The notes under the pieces are model-generated. The model was not told the origin of the DNA. It saw only the letters and a program-made list of their open reading frames with translations, and did not search any database. Position numbers and translations under genes: made by a program. From an uncultured Eubacterium sp. (GTDB taxonomy: Bacteria; Bacillota; Clostridia; Lachnospirales; Lachnospiraceae), in the NCBI GenBank assembly GCA_934317205.1, contig CAKREL010000043.1, positions 1 through 20,148 of the forward strand: a stretch of 20,148 nt of DNA, read 5' to 3'. Shown here piece by piece: positions 8,587 to 17,240 of this stretch. Position 1 is the stretch's first letter; the number at the start of each line of letters is the position of its first letter.

Positions 8587-8645
8587 CAACTGAGTGTGAT
8601 TCAGAACAATTCACTTAGATTCAGATAAATTGGAGGTGTAACGAG

Positions 8646-8825
8646 ATGTCTATTTGTCCAAAAAATAAATCTTCCAAAGGTAGAAGAGATAGAAGAAGAG
8701 CAAACTGGAAAATGTCTGCTCCGACTTTAGTAAAATGCAGCAAATGTGGCGAGCTTATGGTTCCACACAGAGTATGCAAATCCTGTGGTGCTTACAATAA
8801 AAAAGAGATCATCGCAGTTGACTAA
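8646..8825 (+). CDS. rpmF: 50S ribosomal protein L32
   Basis: Small ribosomal protein of the large subunit, 59 residues. The N-terminus MSICPKNKSSKGRRDRRRANW is the usual basic L32 tail. It is followed by a four-cysteine zinc ribbon, CSKC and then CKSC nine residues later, so this is the zinc-binding (C+) form. GGAGG lies 9 bases before the ATG. It has its own consensus promoter upstream and a strong terminator downstream, making a single-gene unit. The DUF177/YceD gene that commonly precedes rpmF is not present between ackA and rpmF. Confidence 0.97.
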   Translation: MSICPKNKSSKGRRDRRRANWKMSAPTLVKCSKCGELMVPHRVCKSCGAYNKKEIIAVD

Positions 8826-8848
8826 TTAGCAGAATATGCAATGAAATG

Positions 8849-8880
8849 AAGGAGTTGAGAGAAATCTCAACTCCTTTTTT
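8849..8880 (+). terminator. Rho-independent terminator of rpmF
   Basis: Perfect 12-bp stem AAGGAGTTGAGA / TCTCAACTCCTT with a GAAA tetraloop, running straight into a T-tract. It starts 23 bases after the rpmF stop. Confidence 0.95.
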
Positions 8881-8979
8881 GCGTGTGGGGAAAGATGTTA
8901 TATAGTGTTGAATCAGATTGTAGAGGAGTATTTTGGAATAGATTAGGCTTATACTAAGGAATATTACAATCAAATATGT

Positions 8980-8985
8980 TATACT
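8980..8985 (+). promoter_or_regulatory. Candidate -10 of the hsdM promoter
   Basis: TATACT at 8980-8985, about 57 bases before hsdM, in the 162-bp gap after the rpmF terminator. A second similar TATACT lies near 8950. No convincing -35 precedes either at 16-18 bp. Confidence 0.3.
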
Positions 8986-9042
8986 GAATCAAAGCGAAAA
9001 TGCTTATTGGAATGATATACCAAAGAAAGAGGATTAAAAAAT

Positions 9043-11622
9043 ATGAACAAACAACAACTTGCGGCAAAAATCTGGGAATCCGCAAATCGTATGAGATCAA
9101 AGATTGAAGCAAATGAATATAAAGATTATATTCTTGGATTCATCTTTTATAAATATCTGTCTGATAAGGAAGAACGCTGGCTGTTGAGTCAGGATTATAC
9201 ACCAGAGGATATTCAGGAATATGTAAACGAAGAAGACGAGGAAACTGTTGCAAATGCCCAACAAAGTCTGGGATATTTTATTGCATATAAAGATCTGTTT
9301 TCTACCTGGATTCAGATGGGACCGGACTTTAGCGTGGATAATGTCAGAACTGCATTGTCTTCCTTTACACGTTTGATTTCTGTATCGCATAAACGTGTAT
9401 TTGAAGGGATTTTTAATACATTGGAAACCGGATTGAGCAAATTGGGTGATAATACGAAATCACAGACAAAAGCAGTCAGTGACCTGATTCAGTTAATCAA
9501 TGATATACCGATGGATGGAAAACAGGATTATGATGTTCTTGGCTTTATATATGAATATCTGATTAGTATGTTTGCTGCAAATGCTGGAAAGAAAGCAGGA
9601 GAATTCTACACTCCTCACGAAGTATCTTTGCTGATGTCAGAAATTGTTGCAGATCATTTAAAAGGGCATGAAGCAATCAAAATATATGATCCGACATCTG
9701 GTTCAGGATCGTTGTTGATTAATATAGGACATGCGATCGCAAAATATATAGATGACTCGAACCACATCCGTTATTATGCACAGGAATTAAAATCTAATAC
9801 TTATAACCTTACCAGAATGAACCTGGTTATGAGAGGAATCCTGCCGGATAATATTGTAACAAGAAATGGCGATACTCTGGAGGAAGACTGGCCATATTTT
9901 GACGACGCAGATCCGTCAGCAACTTATGATCCACTATATGTGGATGCTGTTGTAAGTAATCCGCCTTATTCTCAACGCTGGGAACCTGATGGAAAAGAAA
10001 ATGATCCACGTTATGCACGTTATGGTATTGCACCAAAATCAAAGGCGGATTATGCATTTTTGTTACATGATCTGTATCATTTAAAACCAGATGGAATTAT
10101 GACAATCGTTCTTCCACATGGTGTGTTATTCAGAGGTGGAGAAGAAGGAGAAATTCGTAAAAACCTGATTGAACAGAATAATATTGATACGATTATTGGC
10201 TTACCAGCAAATATATTCTTTGGAACAGGCATTCCGACTATTATTATGGTGTTGCGCCAAAAACGTGAAAATACTGACGTTATGATTGTGGATGCATCAA
10301 AGGGATTTACCAAAGAAGGAAAAAATAATAAGCTTCGCGCCTGTGATATTCGAAAAATTGTGGATGCAGCTACCGGAAGAATTGATGTACCTAAATATTC
10401 CAGAAAAGTCAGCAGAGAAGAAATCAGAGCGAATGATTATAATTTAAACATACCACGTTATGTTGATTCTTCTGAACCATCCGAAAGTTGGGATTTGTAT
10501 GCATCTATGTTTGGCGGAATCCCAGAAACGGAACTTGTTGCACTGAATGAATACTGGACAGAATTTCCATCGTTAAAACAGGAATTATTTACAACGGATG
10601 GTGCATATGCACAGGTAAAAGCAGGCAATTTGAAAAATGTAATTTCAGAAAATGAAGATGTATTACAATTTAAGGAAGAATACCGGGATACTTTTGTGGA
10701 TCTAAAGGATATGTTATCGAATATCCTGATTGATGGGGCAGAAACATTATCTGTCGTAAAAACGGAGGAACAGCTCGTTTCAGATCTTTTACAGAGGTTT
10801 GAACATATTTCATTAGTGGATAAATATGAGGCATATGAAATTTTCTATACAGGATATGAGAAAATTTCCGGAGATTTGGAAATAATTCAGGCTGAAGGGA
10901 TAGCATCCGTTCGACAGGTGGATCCGAACATGGTTGTGAAAAAGAAAAATGGGAACGATACAGAAGTACAGGAAGGCTGGAAAGGACACCTGCTTCCATT
11001 TGAATTAGTTCAGAAATCATTGTTATCGGACGAAGTACAGTCGTTGGATAATAAAAAATCTGAGTTGCAGGAAATACCGTCTGAATTGGATTCGATTTTA
11101 GAGGAGCTGACGGAAGAAGAAAAGGAAACGATTTCTGATGCATTAAATGATACAAATGATGCATTTGTAGTAAAAAATGTGGCAGTAGTTATAAAATCAT
11201 TGAAACAGGAAAAGACAAAAGAAGCAAATTCTTTGATTTTAAAACTTCAGAGAGTGACCAATCTGAATAAAGAAGAAAAACAGTTAAAAAAAGAAATTAA
11301 AATAGCGGAAGAAAACTTGCATTTAAAGACAAAAGAAGTGATTGAGAATCTGAGCGAAGATAATGTAAGAGAATTATTACAACTTAAATGGATTACGCCG
11401 ATTTGTGATGAGCTGATGAGACTTCCTTATAATTGTGTGGATAAACTTCAGAAGTCAATTAATGCGTTATCAAAAAAATATGAAGACACATATGCAAACA
11501 TAGAAAATGAAATACAAGAAGCAGAGGCATCGTTGTGTGAAATGATGTCCGAATTGACAGGAAGTGAAGCTGACATGGATGCAATTCGTGAATTCCAGAA
11601 ATTGTTGGGAGGTAAAATTTGA
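9043..11622 (+). CDS. hsdM: Type I restriction-modification system, DNA methyltransferase subunit HsdM (long form)
   Basis: Adenine-N6 methyltransferase subunit of a type I R-M complex; with HsdS it methylates the recognition site, and HsdR joins to restrict unmodified DNA. It has 859 residues against ~500-540 for classical HsdM. Residues 1-150 are the HsdM N-terminal helical domain (QLAAKIWESANRMRSKIEANEYKDYILGFIFYKYLSD region). The catalytic domain carries GEFYTPHEVSLLM (186-198), the SAM-binding DPTSGSGSLL (216-225) and the catalytic NPPY (306-309). From about 520 there is an extra C-terminal region, mostly Glu/Lys-rich and probably coiled coil from about 640 on. Long HsdM forms of this type occur in other Firmicutes. 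The stop TGA overlaps the hsdS ATG by one base, implying translational coupling and a shared operon. Confidence 0.95.
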   Translation: MNKQQLAAKIWESANRMRSKIEANEYKDYILGFIFYKYLSDKEERWLLSQDYTPEDIQEYVNEEDEETVANAQQSLGYFIAYKDLFSTWIQMGPDFSVDNVRTALSSFTRLISVSHKRVFEGIFNTLETGLSKLGDNTKSQTKAVSDLIQLINDIPMDGKQDYDVLGFIYEYLISMFAANAGKKAGEFYTPHEVSLLMSEIVADHLKGHEAIKIYDPTSGSGSLLINIGHAIAKYIDDSNHIRYYAQELKSNTYNLTRMNLVMRGILPDNIVTRNGDTLEEDWPYFDDADPSATYDPLYVDAVVSNPPYSQRWEPDGKENDPRYARYGIAPKSKADYAFLLHDLYHLKPDGIMTIVLPHGVLFRGGEEGEIRKNLIEQNNIDTIIGLPANIFFGTGIPTIIMVLRQKRENTDVMIVDASKGFTKEGKNNKLRACDIRKIVDAATGRIDVPKYSRKVSREEIRANDYNLNIPRYVDSSEPSESWDLYASMFGGIPETELVALNEYWTEFPSLKQELFTTDGAYAQVKAGNLKNVISENEDVLQFKEEYRDTFVDLKDMLSNILIDGAETLSVVKTEEQLVSDLLQRFEHISLVDKYEAYEIFYTGYEKISGDLEIIQAEGIASVRQVDPNMVVKKKNGNDTEVQEGWKGHLLPFELVQKSLLSDEVQSLDNKKSELQEIPSELDSILEELTEEEKETISDALNDTNDAFVVKNVAVVIKSLKQEKTKEANSLILKLQRVTNLNKEEKQLKKEIKIAEENLHLKTKEVIENLSEDNVRELLQLKWITPICDELMRLPYNCVDKLQKSINALSKKYEDTYANIENEIQEAEASLCEMMSELTGSEADMDAIREFQKLLGGKI

Positions 11623-12224
11623 TGAAAAATACAAAGATGCCCGCAATTCGGTTCAAAGGATTCAATGATGATTGGGAACAGCGTAAGCTAGGGCAAGTTG
11701 CAGAATTTAATCCTAAATCGGAAATACCAGAGGTATTTGAGTATGTTGATTTAGAATCTGTTGTTGGAACTGAAATGGTATCACATAGAACGGAAATAAA
11801 AGATTCTGCACCTTCAAGAGCACAAAGATTAGCACAAGTTGGAGATGTGTTTTATCAAACAGTAAGGCCTTATCAGAAAAATAACTATTTATTTGAAAAG
11901 CCTGATAATAACTATGTTTTTTCTACTGGATATGCACAGTTAAGACCTTTTATTGATGCTCGATTTTTGATGAGTTATCTTCAAACAGAGAACTTTGTAA
12001 AGGTTGTTATGGATAATTGTACAGGGACAAGTTATCCAGCAATAAATTCGTCGGATTTGGCAAATATAAAGATATCGTTGCCAAATAACAGTACCGAACA
12101 ACAACAAATTGGAACTTATTTTTCCAACCTCGACAACTTCATCACTCTTCACCAGCGAAAATTAGAAAAATTGAAAAAAGCTAAAAAATCTCTGTTAGAG
12201 CATATGTTTCCTATGGAAAAATGA
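11622..12224 (+). CDS. hsdS: Type I R-M specificity subunit, single-TRD HsdS (expressed module A)
   Basis: DNA-recognition subunit. Classical HsdS has ~400 residues and two target recognition domains (TRDs); this one has 200 residues and one. I use ATG 11622 (1-base overlap with the hsdM stop; GGGAGG at 11607-11612, 9 bases upstream) rather than TTG 11619. Order: leader MKNTKMPAIRFKGFNDD, the WEQRKL junction (16-bp repeat), the TRD, then LDNFITLHQRK (32-bp repeat), and a coiled tail ending in KSLLEHMFPMEK. It has both a proper start and a proper C-terminal helix, so it is likely the expressed copy. Half-size HsdS proteins in other systems can dimerise and recognise symmetrical sites; that this one does so is an inference. 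Modules B-D downstream are potential replacements for its TRD. Confidence 0.88.
   Translation: MKNTKMPAIRFKGFNDDWEQRKLGQVAEFNPKSEIPEVFEYVDLESVVGTEMVSHRTEIKDSAPSRAQRLAQVGDVFYQTVRPYQKNNYLFEKPDNNYVFSTGYAQLRPFIDARFLMSYLQTENFVKVVMDNCTGTSYPAINSSDLANIKISLPNNSTEQQQIGTYFSNLDNFITLHQRKLEKLKKAKKSLLEHMFPMEK
11672..11687 (+). repeat. 5' module repeat, copy A
   Basis: TTGGGAACAGCGTAAG, encoding the WEQRK junction at the start of the TRD. The identical 16 bases occur four times in direct orientation, always in the same codon phase. Confidence 0.9.
12129..12160 (+). repeat. 3' module repeat, copy A
   Basis: A 32-bp repeat encoding LDNFITLHQRK at the end of the TRD, identical to copy B. It includes TCATCACTCTTCACCA, which all four copies share. 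Confidence 0.9.
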
Positions 12225-12356
12225 TGTTGACAGACACTTTAATAAGAGTGAAAAAATATATACTAATTCTTTTAAAGGGTGTAAGTTAAAATGAGAACAT
12301 TTAAAAAGAATTATCAGACAAGATGGACAGATAGTTACTTAATAAGTACATTTTTC
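12225..12356 (+). other. Spacer between expressed hsdS and the first silent module
   Basis: AT-rich, 132 bp. A TTGACA at 12227-12232 has no -10 at acceptable spacing. A 26-codon frame, ATG 12291 to TAA 12369-12371, reads into the next module repeat in a different phase and ends there. It has no strong ribosome binding site and is probably not a gene. An in-frame stop at 12343-12345 cuts module B from anything upstream. Confidence 0.5.
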
Positions 12357-12372
12357 TTGGGAACAGCGTAAG
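12357..12372 (+). repeat. 5' module repeat, copy B
   Basis: Same 16 bases as copy A. Preceded by TC instead of GA, so the encoded residue before WEQRK is Ser rather than Asp, as in copy C. Confidence 0.9.
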
Positions 12373-12837
12373 TTGAAAGAGATTGCCGATAAGGTATCAG
12401 AGAAGAATAAAAATAATGAATTTTCAGAGCCGTTTACAAACTCAGCAGAACAGGGAATCATTAGTCAAAAGGACTATTTTGATAGAGAGATTGTAAACAA
12501 TGAGAATCTGGATGGTTATTATATCGTCAGGAATGATGACTTCATTTATAATCCAAGAATTTCTGTGACGGCTCCTGTTGGACCGATAAATCGTAACAGA
12601 CTTGGCAGAAATGGCGTAATGTCACCACTTTATACGGTATTTAGAACACATGACATAGATAATCTGTATTTAGAATTTTATTTCAAAACTACAAAGTGGC
12701 ACCGTTTCATGAAATTAAACGGAGATTCAGGTGCTCGGTTTGACAGATTTACAATTTCATCGACACAGTTTATGGAAATGCCAATTCCATATCCGACGTT
12801 AGAGGAACAGCGAAAACTTGGAGAGTATTTTGACTCT

Positions 12838-12869
12838 CTCGACAACTTCATCACTCTTCACCAGCGAAA
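12838..12869 (+). repeat. 3' module repeat, copy B
   Basis: All 32 bases are identical to copy A, although the upstream TRD differs, consistent with recent exchange or recombination at this repeat. Confidence 0.9.
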
Positions 12870-12905
12870 GCAGAGTGGTATATGCTTAATGTGTATAACG
12901 AAATC

Positions 12906-12921
12906 TTGGGAACAGCGTAAG
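12906..12921 (+). repeat. 5' module repeat, copy C
   Basis: Same 16 bases as the other copies; begins only 36 bases after the end of 3' repeat copy B. Confidence 0.9.
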
Positions 12922-13356
12922 TTGGGAGAATATGTAAGCATAACATCTGGTGAAGCTCCTTCTAAATTTGAAGAAGGAACAGAATTGTATGTTAAAGTAG
13001 ATGATTTGAACTACAACGATAAATATGTTGTTGATACTCAAAATAAAGTTGCTGAACATTCAACAGTAAAAAGAGTAACAAAAGGGAGTGTTGTTTTTCC
13101 AAAAAGAGGTGCGGCTATTATGACCAATAAAGTCCGTATTATGGGCATTGATAGCTATATGGATACGAATATGATGGCACTTACTTCTGAAAAATTAGAT
13201 TCGGAATTTTTGTATAATATTATTTCTAAAGAAGGTTTATACAAGATTGCTGATACATCAACTATTCCTCAGATAAATAATAAACATGTTGAACCTTATG
13301 AAGTTACAATACCATCATTAGCTGAGCAACGGAGAATTGGAGCGTATTTCAAACAA

Positions 13357-13388
13357 CTTGACCACCTCATCACTCTTCACCAGCGAAA
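13357..13388 (+). repeat. 3' module repeat, copy C
   Basis: 29 of 32 bases match copies A and B; the last 22 bases are identical. Encodes LDHLITLHQRK. Confidence 0.88.
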
Positions 13389-13490
13389 GTTAGAAAAAAT
13401 AAAACTAATGAAAAAATCGATGTTGGGAAAAATGTTTCCCAAAGATGCTGAAAGTATTCCGAAAATACGATTTAACAGATATACTGACGA

Positions 13491-13506
13491 TTGGGAACAG
13501 CGTAAG
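13491..13506 (+). repeat. 5' module repeat, copy D
   Basis: Same 16 bases, preceded by GA as in copy A (encoding DDWEQRK), as in the middle of a normal two-TRD HsdS. Confidence 0.9.
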
Positions 13507-13971
13507 TTAGATGATGTGGCAGAATTTAGTAAAGGAAGTGGCTATTCTAAAGGTGATTTGATAGAGTCTGGAACGCCAATTATTCTGTATGGAAGATTAT
13601 ATACAAACTATGAAACCATCATCTCAGGTGTTGATACTTTTGTAGAAGCAAAAGATGGTTCTGTATACAGTAATGGTGGAGAAGTTATTGTTCCTGCATC
13701 AGGTGAAACAGCGGAAGATATTGCAAGGGCTGCAAGCGTTGATAAATCAGGAATTTTGCTTGGTGGAGACTTGAATGTTGTGACGCCAAATGAAGATATA
13801 AATTCTGCATTTTTAGCAATTTCCATATCTAATGGAAGTTCACAACGAGAATTGGCAAGAAAAGCACAGGGCAAGTCCGTTGTTCATATCCATAATGAAG
13901 AAATAAGAAATTTAGTTGTACCATTTCCAACAAAGATGGAACAAAAGAAAATAGAGAATTATTTCGCTGAT

Positions 13972-14003
13972 CTCGACCACCTCATCACTCTTCACCAACG
14001 AAA
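13972..14003 (+). repeat. 3' module repeat, copy D
   Basis: 29 of 32 bases match copy A; ends 40 bases before the hsdR start codon. Confidence 0.88.
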
Positions 14004-14043
14004 GAAAAATATGTATTTAAAAGGCTATTTTAGGAGAAAAATT

Positions 14044-17000
14044 ATGATTGGATTTGATAAAGAAGCAGATTTCGAACAGGCACTTATCACTGCACTTCAG
14101 AGTAATGGTTGGGAGAAGCAGGTGATTCAGCATCCGACGGAAAAGCAGTTAATTCAAAATTGGGCGGATATTTTATTTGAAAATAACAGGGATATCGATC
14201 GTTTGAATGATTGTCCGTTGGTGCAGGAAGAAATGGATGAGCTGATCGAGCAGATTAAACGATTACGAACACCATTAGCTTTAAATAGTTTTATCAATGG
14301 AAAAACAGTATCGATTACCAGAAAAAATCCAAAGGACACGTTACATTATGGAAAAGAAGTAAGTCTGAAAATTTATGACCGTATGGAAATTGCGGCGGGA
14401 CAGAGCCGTTATCAGATTGTGCAGCAACCGTTGTTTCCACGACATCAAAAGGTGTTACAGGATCGACGCGGAGATTTGATGTTGTTAATTAACGGTATGC
14501 CATTATTTCATATTGAGTTGAAGCGAAGCGGAATTCCTGTGTCAGAAGCATGTAATCAAATTGGAAAATATGCGCATGAAGGCGTTTTTACTGGATTATT
14601 TTCATTGATTCAGGTTTTTGTTGCAATGAATCCGGAAGAAACTTTATACTTTGCAAATCCGGGACCAGATGGCAAGCTAAACTCAGATTTTTTCTTTCAT
14701 TGGGCAGATTTCAACAATGAGCCGATTAATGACTGGAGAAAAGTTGCATCCACTATTTTATCAATACCGATGGCACATCAGCTTATTGGCTTTTATACCG
14801 TTGCGGATGATTCGGATGGTATTTTGAAAGTAATGCGTAGTTATCAATACTATGCAGCAAATAAGATTTCTGACAGAGTTTCAAAAAATGACTGGACAGC
14901 AGGAAAGCAATTAGGTGGTTATGTCTGGCATACGACAGGATCAGGAAAGACAATGACTTCTTTCAAATCGGCGCAGTTGATTGCCAATTCCAGAGATGCG
15001 GATAAAGTGGTGTTTTTAATGGATCGAATTGAACTTGGAACGCAGTCTTTGAAAGAATATCGTGCATTTGCAGATAATGCAGATGATATTCAGGAAACGG
15101 AGGATACCGTAGCTTTAATTGGAAAATTAAAAAGTATTGATCCAAAAGACACATTGATCGTTTCTTCCATTCAGAAAATGAGTAATATCCGGGAAGATGC
15201 GGCCAGTAAAATGCAGGCGAAAGACCTGTTAGATATGCAGTCAAAGCGCTTGGTATTTATTATTGATGAGTGTCATCGATCTACGTTTGGTGAGATGCTG
15301 AGCAATATTAAAAAGACGTTTCCAAATGCATTGTTCTTTGGCTTTACGGGAACACCTGTTTTTGAAGAAAATGAGAAAGCATTAAATACCACTGCAGATG
15401 TATTTGGAGATGAATTGCACAGATATAGTATTGCAGATGGAATACGAGACAAAAATGTATTAGGATTTGATCCGTCTATGGTAATGGTTTACCGTGATAA
15501 GGAGTTGCGACAGGTGGTTGCGTTGCAGCAGGCAAAGGCAAATTCTGTGGAAGAGGCAGTTGCAGATTCGGCAAAGAGTAAAAAGTATTATCAGTTTATG
15601 TCGGAACAGGACATTCCAATGGCTGGTGAAAAGAAAGAGGATGGATCTTATCTGAAAGGAATCGAGGATTATTGCCCAAAAGAACAGTATGAGACAGAGG
15701 CCTATCAGGATGCTGTTGTGGGGGATATTGCTGAAAACTGGCTGACAATGAGCAGAGGTAATAAGTTCCACGCAGTTTTTGCAACCAGCAGCATTCCGGA
15801 GGCAATTCAATACTATCAAAAGTTTCGAAAACGAATGCCTGACCTTCGGGTGACAGGACTTTTTGATCCGACAATTGATAATCAGGGTGGACAGAAATCA
15901 TTGGACAAAGAGGACGGATTAAAAGATATGCTGATTGAATATAATGATAGATATGATCAGCATTTTGATATCGGTGGTTATGCAAAGTTCAAAAAGGATG
16001 TGGCAGCGCGACTTTCTCATAAGAAGCCGTATGAACGTATTAAACCGGATCAACAGCTTGATCTTCTGATTGTAGTAAACCAGATGTTGACGGGATTTGA
16101 TTCAAAATGGATTAATACATTATATTTAGATAAGGTGTTAGTTTATCAGAATTTGATTCAGGCTTTTTCCAGAACAAACCGGCTTTTTAACATCAACGAA
16201 AAACCGTTTGGATCTATTCGCTATTATCGAATGCCGCATACAATGAAACGAAATATTGAAGATGCGGTAAAGTTGTACTCAGGTGACCGGCCAAGAGGAT
16301 TGTTTGCAGATCATTTACTGGATAATATTGAACATATGAATCAAACATTCAAGGAAATGTTTGATTTGTTTCAAAGTGCTGGTATTCCAGAATTGGATCG
16401 TGTACCGGACGATATATCCGCAAAAGCAAAATTTGCAAAATTGTTCCGTGAATTTTCGACTTATTTACAGGCGGCACAGATTCAGGGATTTGTATGGGAA
16501 AAGAAAACCTATGAACGGACGGTAGATGATGTTGAAAACAAAGAAACCATAGAGGTTTTGGCAACTGAAAATCAGTATCATATATTACTATTGCGTTATA
16601 AGGAGTTGCGTGGTCCGGGTTCTGAAAATAGTGGAAGTGGAGAAGTACCATTTTCTATTGATCCGTATCTGACAGAACAGAATACTGGTGTCATTGATTA
16701 TAATTATATGAATTCACGGTTTGAAAAATGGAAGAAGCAATTGGAACAGCCTGATATTTCACAGGAAACTTTAGATGCTACTTTGGAGGAATTACATAAA
16801 TCTTTTGCATTTCTTTCACAAGAAGAACAGAAGTACGCGAATTTATTTTTGCATGACGTGCAAACGGGGGATGTGAAGTTACAAGAAGGTGTAACATTCC
16901 AGGATTATATTTATCAATATCGAAATAATGTGAAAAATGAACAGGTTCACAAATTGCATAGATATTTTGGAATAGAAGAAGGTTTAGTATATCAGATGTT

Positions 17001-17217
17001 GGATAGCAATGTGACAAAAGATAATCTGAATGAATATGGTCGATTTGATGCTTTGAAAGCAACCGTAGTGAAAGAAAAGGCGGTGGAATACTATACGAAG
17101 AAGGAAGGTAAGAAGGTTCCCTTGTTCCGGGTAAATAACAGAGTGAATTCTTTGTTGACGGAATTTCTTTTAGAGGGAGGAAAGGACATTCCTGACCCGT
17201 CTGAGGGCGAGAACTAA
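14044..17217 (+). CDS. hsdR: Type I restriction-modification system, restriction/translocase subunit HsdR
   Basis: Motor and nuclease subunit: it translocates DNA using ATP and cuts away from the unmethylated site. It has 1057 residues, normal for HsdR. The start is chosen at ATG 14044 because AGGAG (14032-14036) lies 7 bases upstream and MIGFDKEADFEQ is a typical HsdR N-terminus. The frame stays open upstream into the HsdS modules. N-terminal PD-(D/E)xK nuclease: Asp144 and Glu158-Leu-Lys160. SF2 helicase motifs: Walker A TTGSGKT (297-303), DECH box (408-411), FTGTP (434-438), and QAFSRTNR (about 706-713). The C-terminal helical region contacts HsdM/HsdS in the family. All catalytic motifs are intact. 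The gene order hsdM-hsdS-hsdR is unusual only for the extra TRD modules. A split terminator follows the stop (see recombinase). Confidence 0.95.
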   Translation: MIGFDKEADFEQALITALQSNGWEKQVIQHPTEKQLIQNWADILFENNRDIDRLNDCPLVQEEMDELIEQIKRLRTPLALNSFINGKTVSITRKNPKDTLHYGKEVSLKIYDRMEIAAGQSRYQIVQQPLFPRHQKVLQDRRGDLMLLINGMPLFHIELKRSGIPVSEACNQIGKYAHEGVFTGLFSLIQVFVAMNPEETLYFANPGPDGKLNSDFFFHWADFNNEPINDWRKVASTILSIPMAHQLIGFYTVADDSDGILKVMRSYQYYAANKISDRVSKNDWTAGKQLGGYVWHTTGSGKTMTSFKSAQLIANSRDADKVVFLMDRIELGTQSLKEYRAFADNADDIQETEDTVALIGKLKSIDPKDTLIVSSIQKMSNIREDAASKMQAKDLLDMQSKRLVFIIDECHRSTFGEMLSNIKKTFPNALFFGFTGTPVFEENEKALNTTADVFGDELHRYSIADGIRDKNVLGFDPSMVMVYRDKELRQVVALQQAKANSVEEAVADSAKSKKYYQFMSEQDIPMAGEKKEDGSYLKGIEDYCPKEQYETEAYQDAVVGDIAENWLTMSRGNKFHAVFATSSIPEAIQYYQKFRKRMPDLRVTGLFDPTIDNQGGQKSLDKEDGLKDMLIEYNDRYDQHFDIGGYAKFKKDVAARLSHKKPYERIKPDQQLDLLIVVNQMLTGFDSKWINTLYLDKVLVYQNLIQAFSRTNRLFNINEKPFGSIRYYRMPHTMKRNIEDAVKLYSGDRPRGLFADHLLDNIEHMNQTFKEMFDLFQSAGIPELDRVPDDISAKAKFAKLFREFSTYLQAAQIQGFVWEKKTYERTVDDVENKETIEVLATENQYHILLLRYKELRGPGSENSGSGEVPFSIDPYLTEQNTGVIDYNYMNSRFEKWKKQLEQPDISQETLDATLEELHKSFAFLSQEEQKYANLFLHDVQTGDVKLQEGVTFQDYIYQYRNNVKNEQVHKLHRYFGIEEGLVYQMLDSNVTKDNLNEYGRFDALKATVVKEKAVEYYTKKEGKKVPLFRVNNRVNSLLTEFLLEGGKDIPDPSEGEN

Positions 17218-17222
17218 TATAA
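17210..17222 (+). repeat. AACTAATATAA direct repeat, left copy
   Basis: AGAACTAATATAA overlaps the hsdR stop region. AACTAATATAA recurs exactly at 18232-18242, just before the right arm of the inverted repeat. The two copies lie 7 and 8 bases before their respective arms. Confidence 0.5.
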
Positions 17223-17225
17223 TAT

Positions 17226-17240
17226 CAGTAGCCCTTCACC
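17226..17240 (+). repeat. Left arm of inverted repeat flanking the recombinase (5' half of a split terminator)
   Basis: CAGTAGCCCTTCACC. Its reverse complement, apart from one extra T, is at 18251-18264. Immediately followed by GAGG, as is the boundary on the right side. Confidence 0.65.

Larger units (their letters stand above)
12373..14043 (+). pseudogene. Array of three start-less HsdS TRD modules (B, C, D), in frame with hsdR
   Basis: One open frame encodes three HsdS target recognition domains in tandem. Module B is 12357-12869, C is 12906-13388, D is 13491-14003. Each is bounded by the WEQRK repeat at its start and the LDxxITLHQRK repeat at its end. C and D are joined by a normal HsdS central helix (LEKIKLMKKSMLGKMFP...IRF) and so resemble a complete two-TRD subunit that lost its start. 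B is joined to C by a short 36-base spacer encoding QSGICLMCITKS, with no helix. After the in-frame stop at 12343 the only early start is TTG 12373, without a ribosome binding site, so the array is probably poorly translated or silent. No stop separates it from hsdR: full read-through would give a 1614-residue HsdS-HsdR fusion. The TRDs differ clearly in sequence from each other and from A. Most likely a store of alternative specificities; simple decay of old hsdS genes is the alternative. Confidence 0.75.

Noticed and set aside
12227..12264. Promoter before module B (TTGACA ... TATACT)
   Set aside because: Spacing between the two hexamers is 26 bases, too long for a sigma-A promoter; no other -10 fits.
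11622..14003. CRISPR-like array
   Set aside because: The repeats are ~500 bp apart, lie in coding frame and encode conserved HsdS junctions; they are not short spacer-separated repeats.
11622..14043. Classical invertible hsdS locus
   Set aside because: I searched for the module repeats in reverse orientation and found none in the window; all four copies are direct, so simple inversion between them is not possible here.
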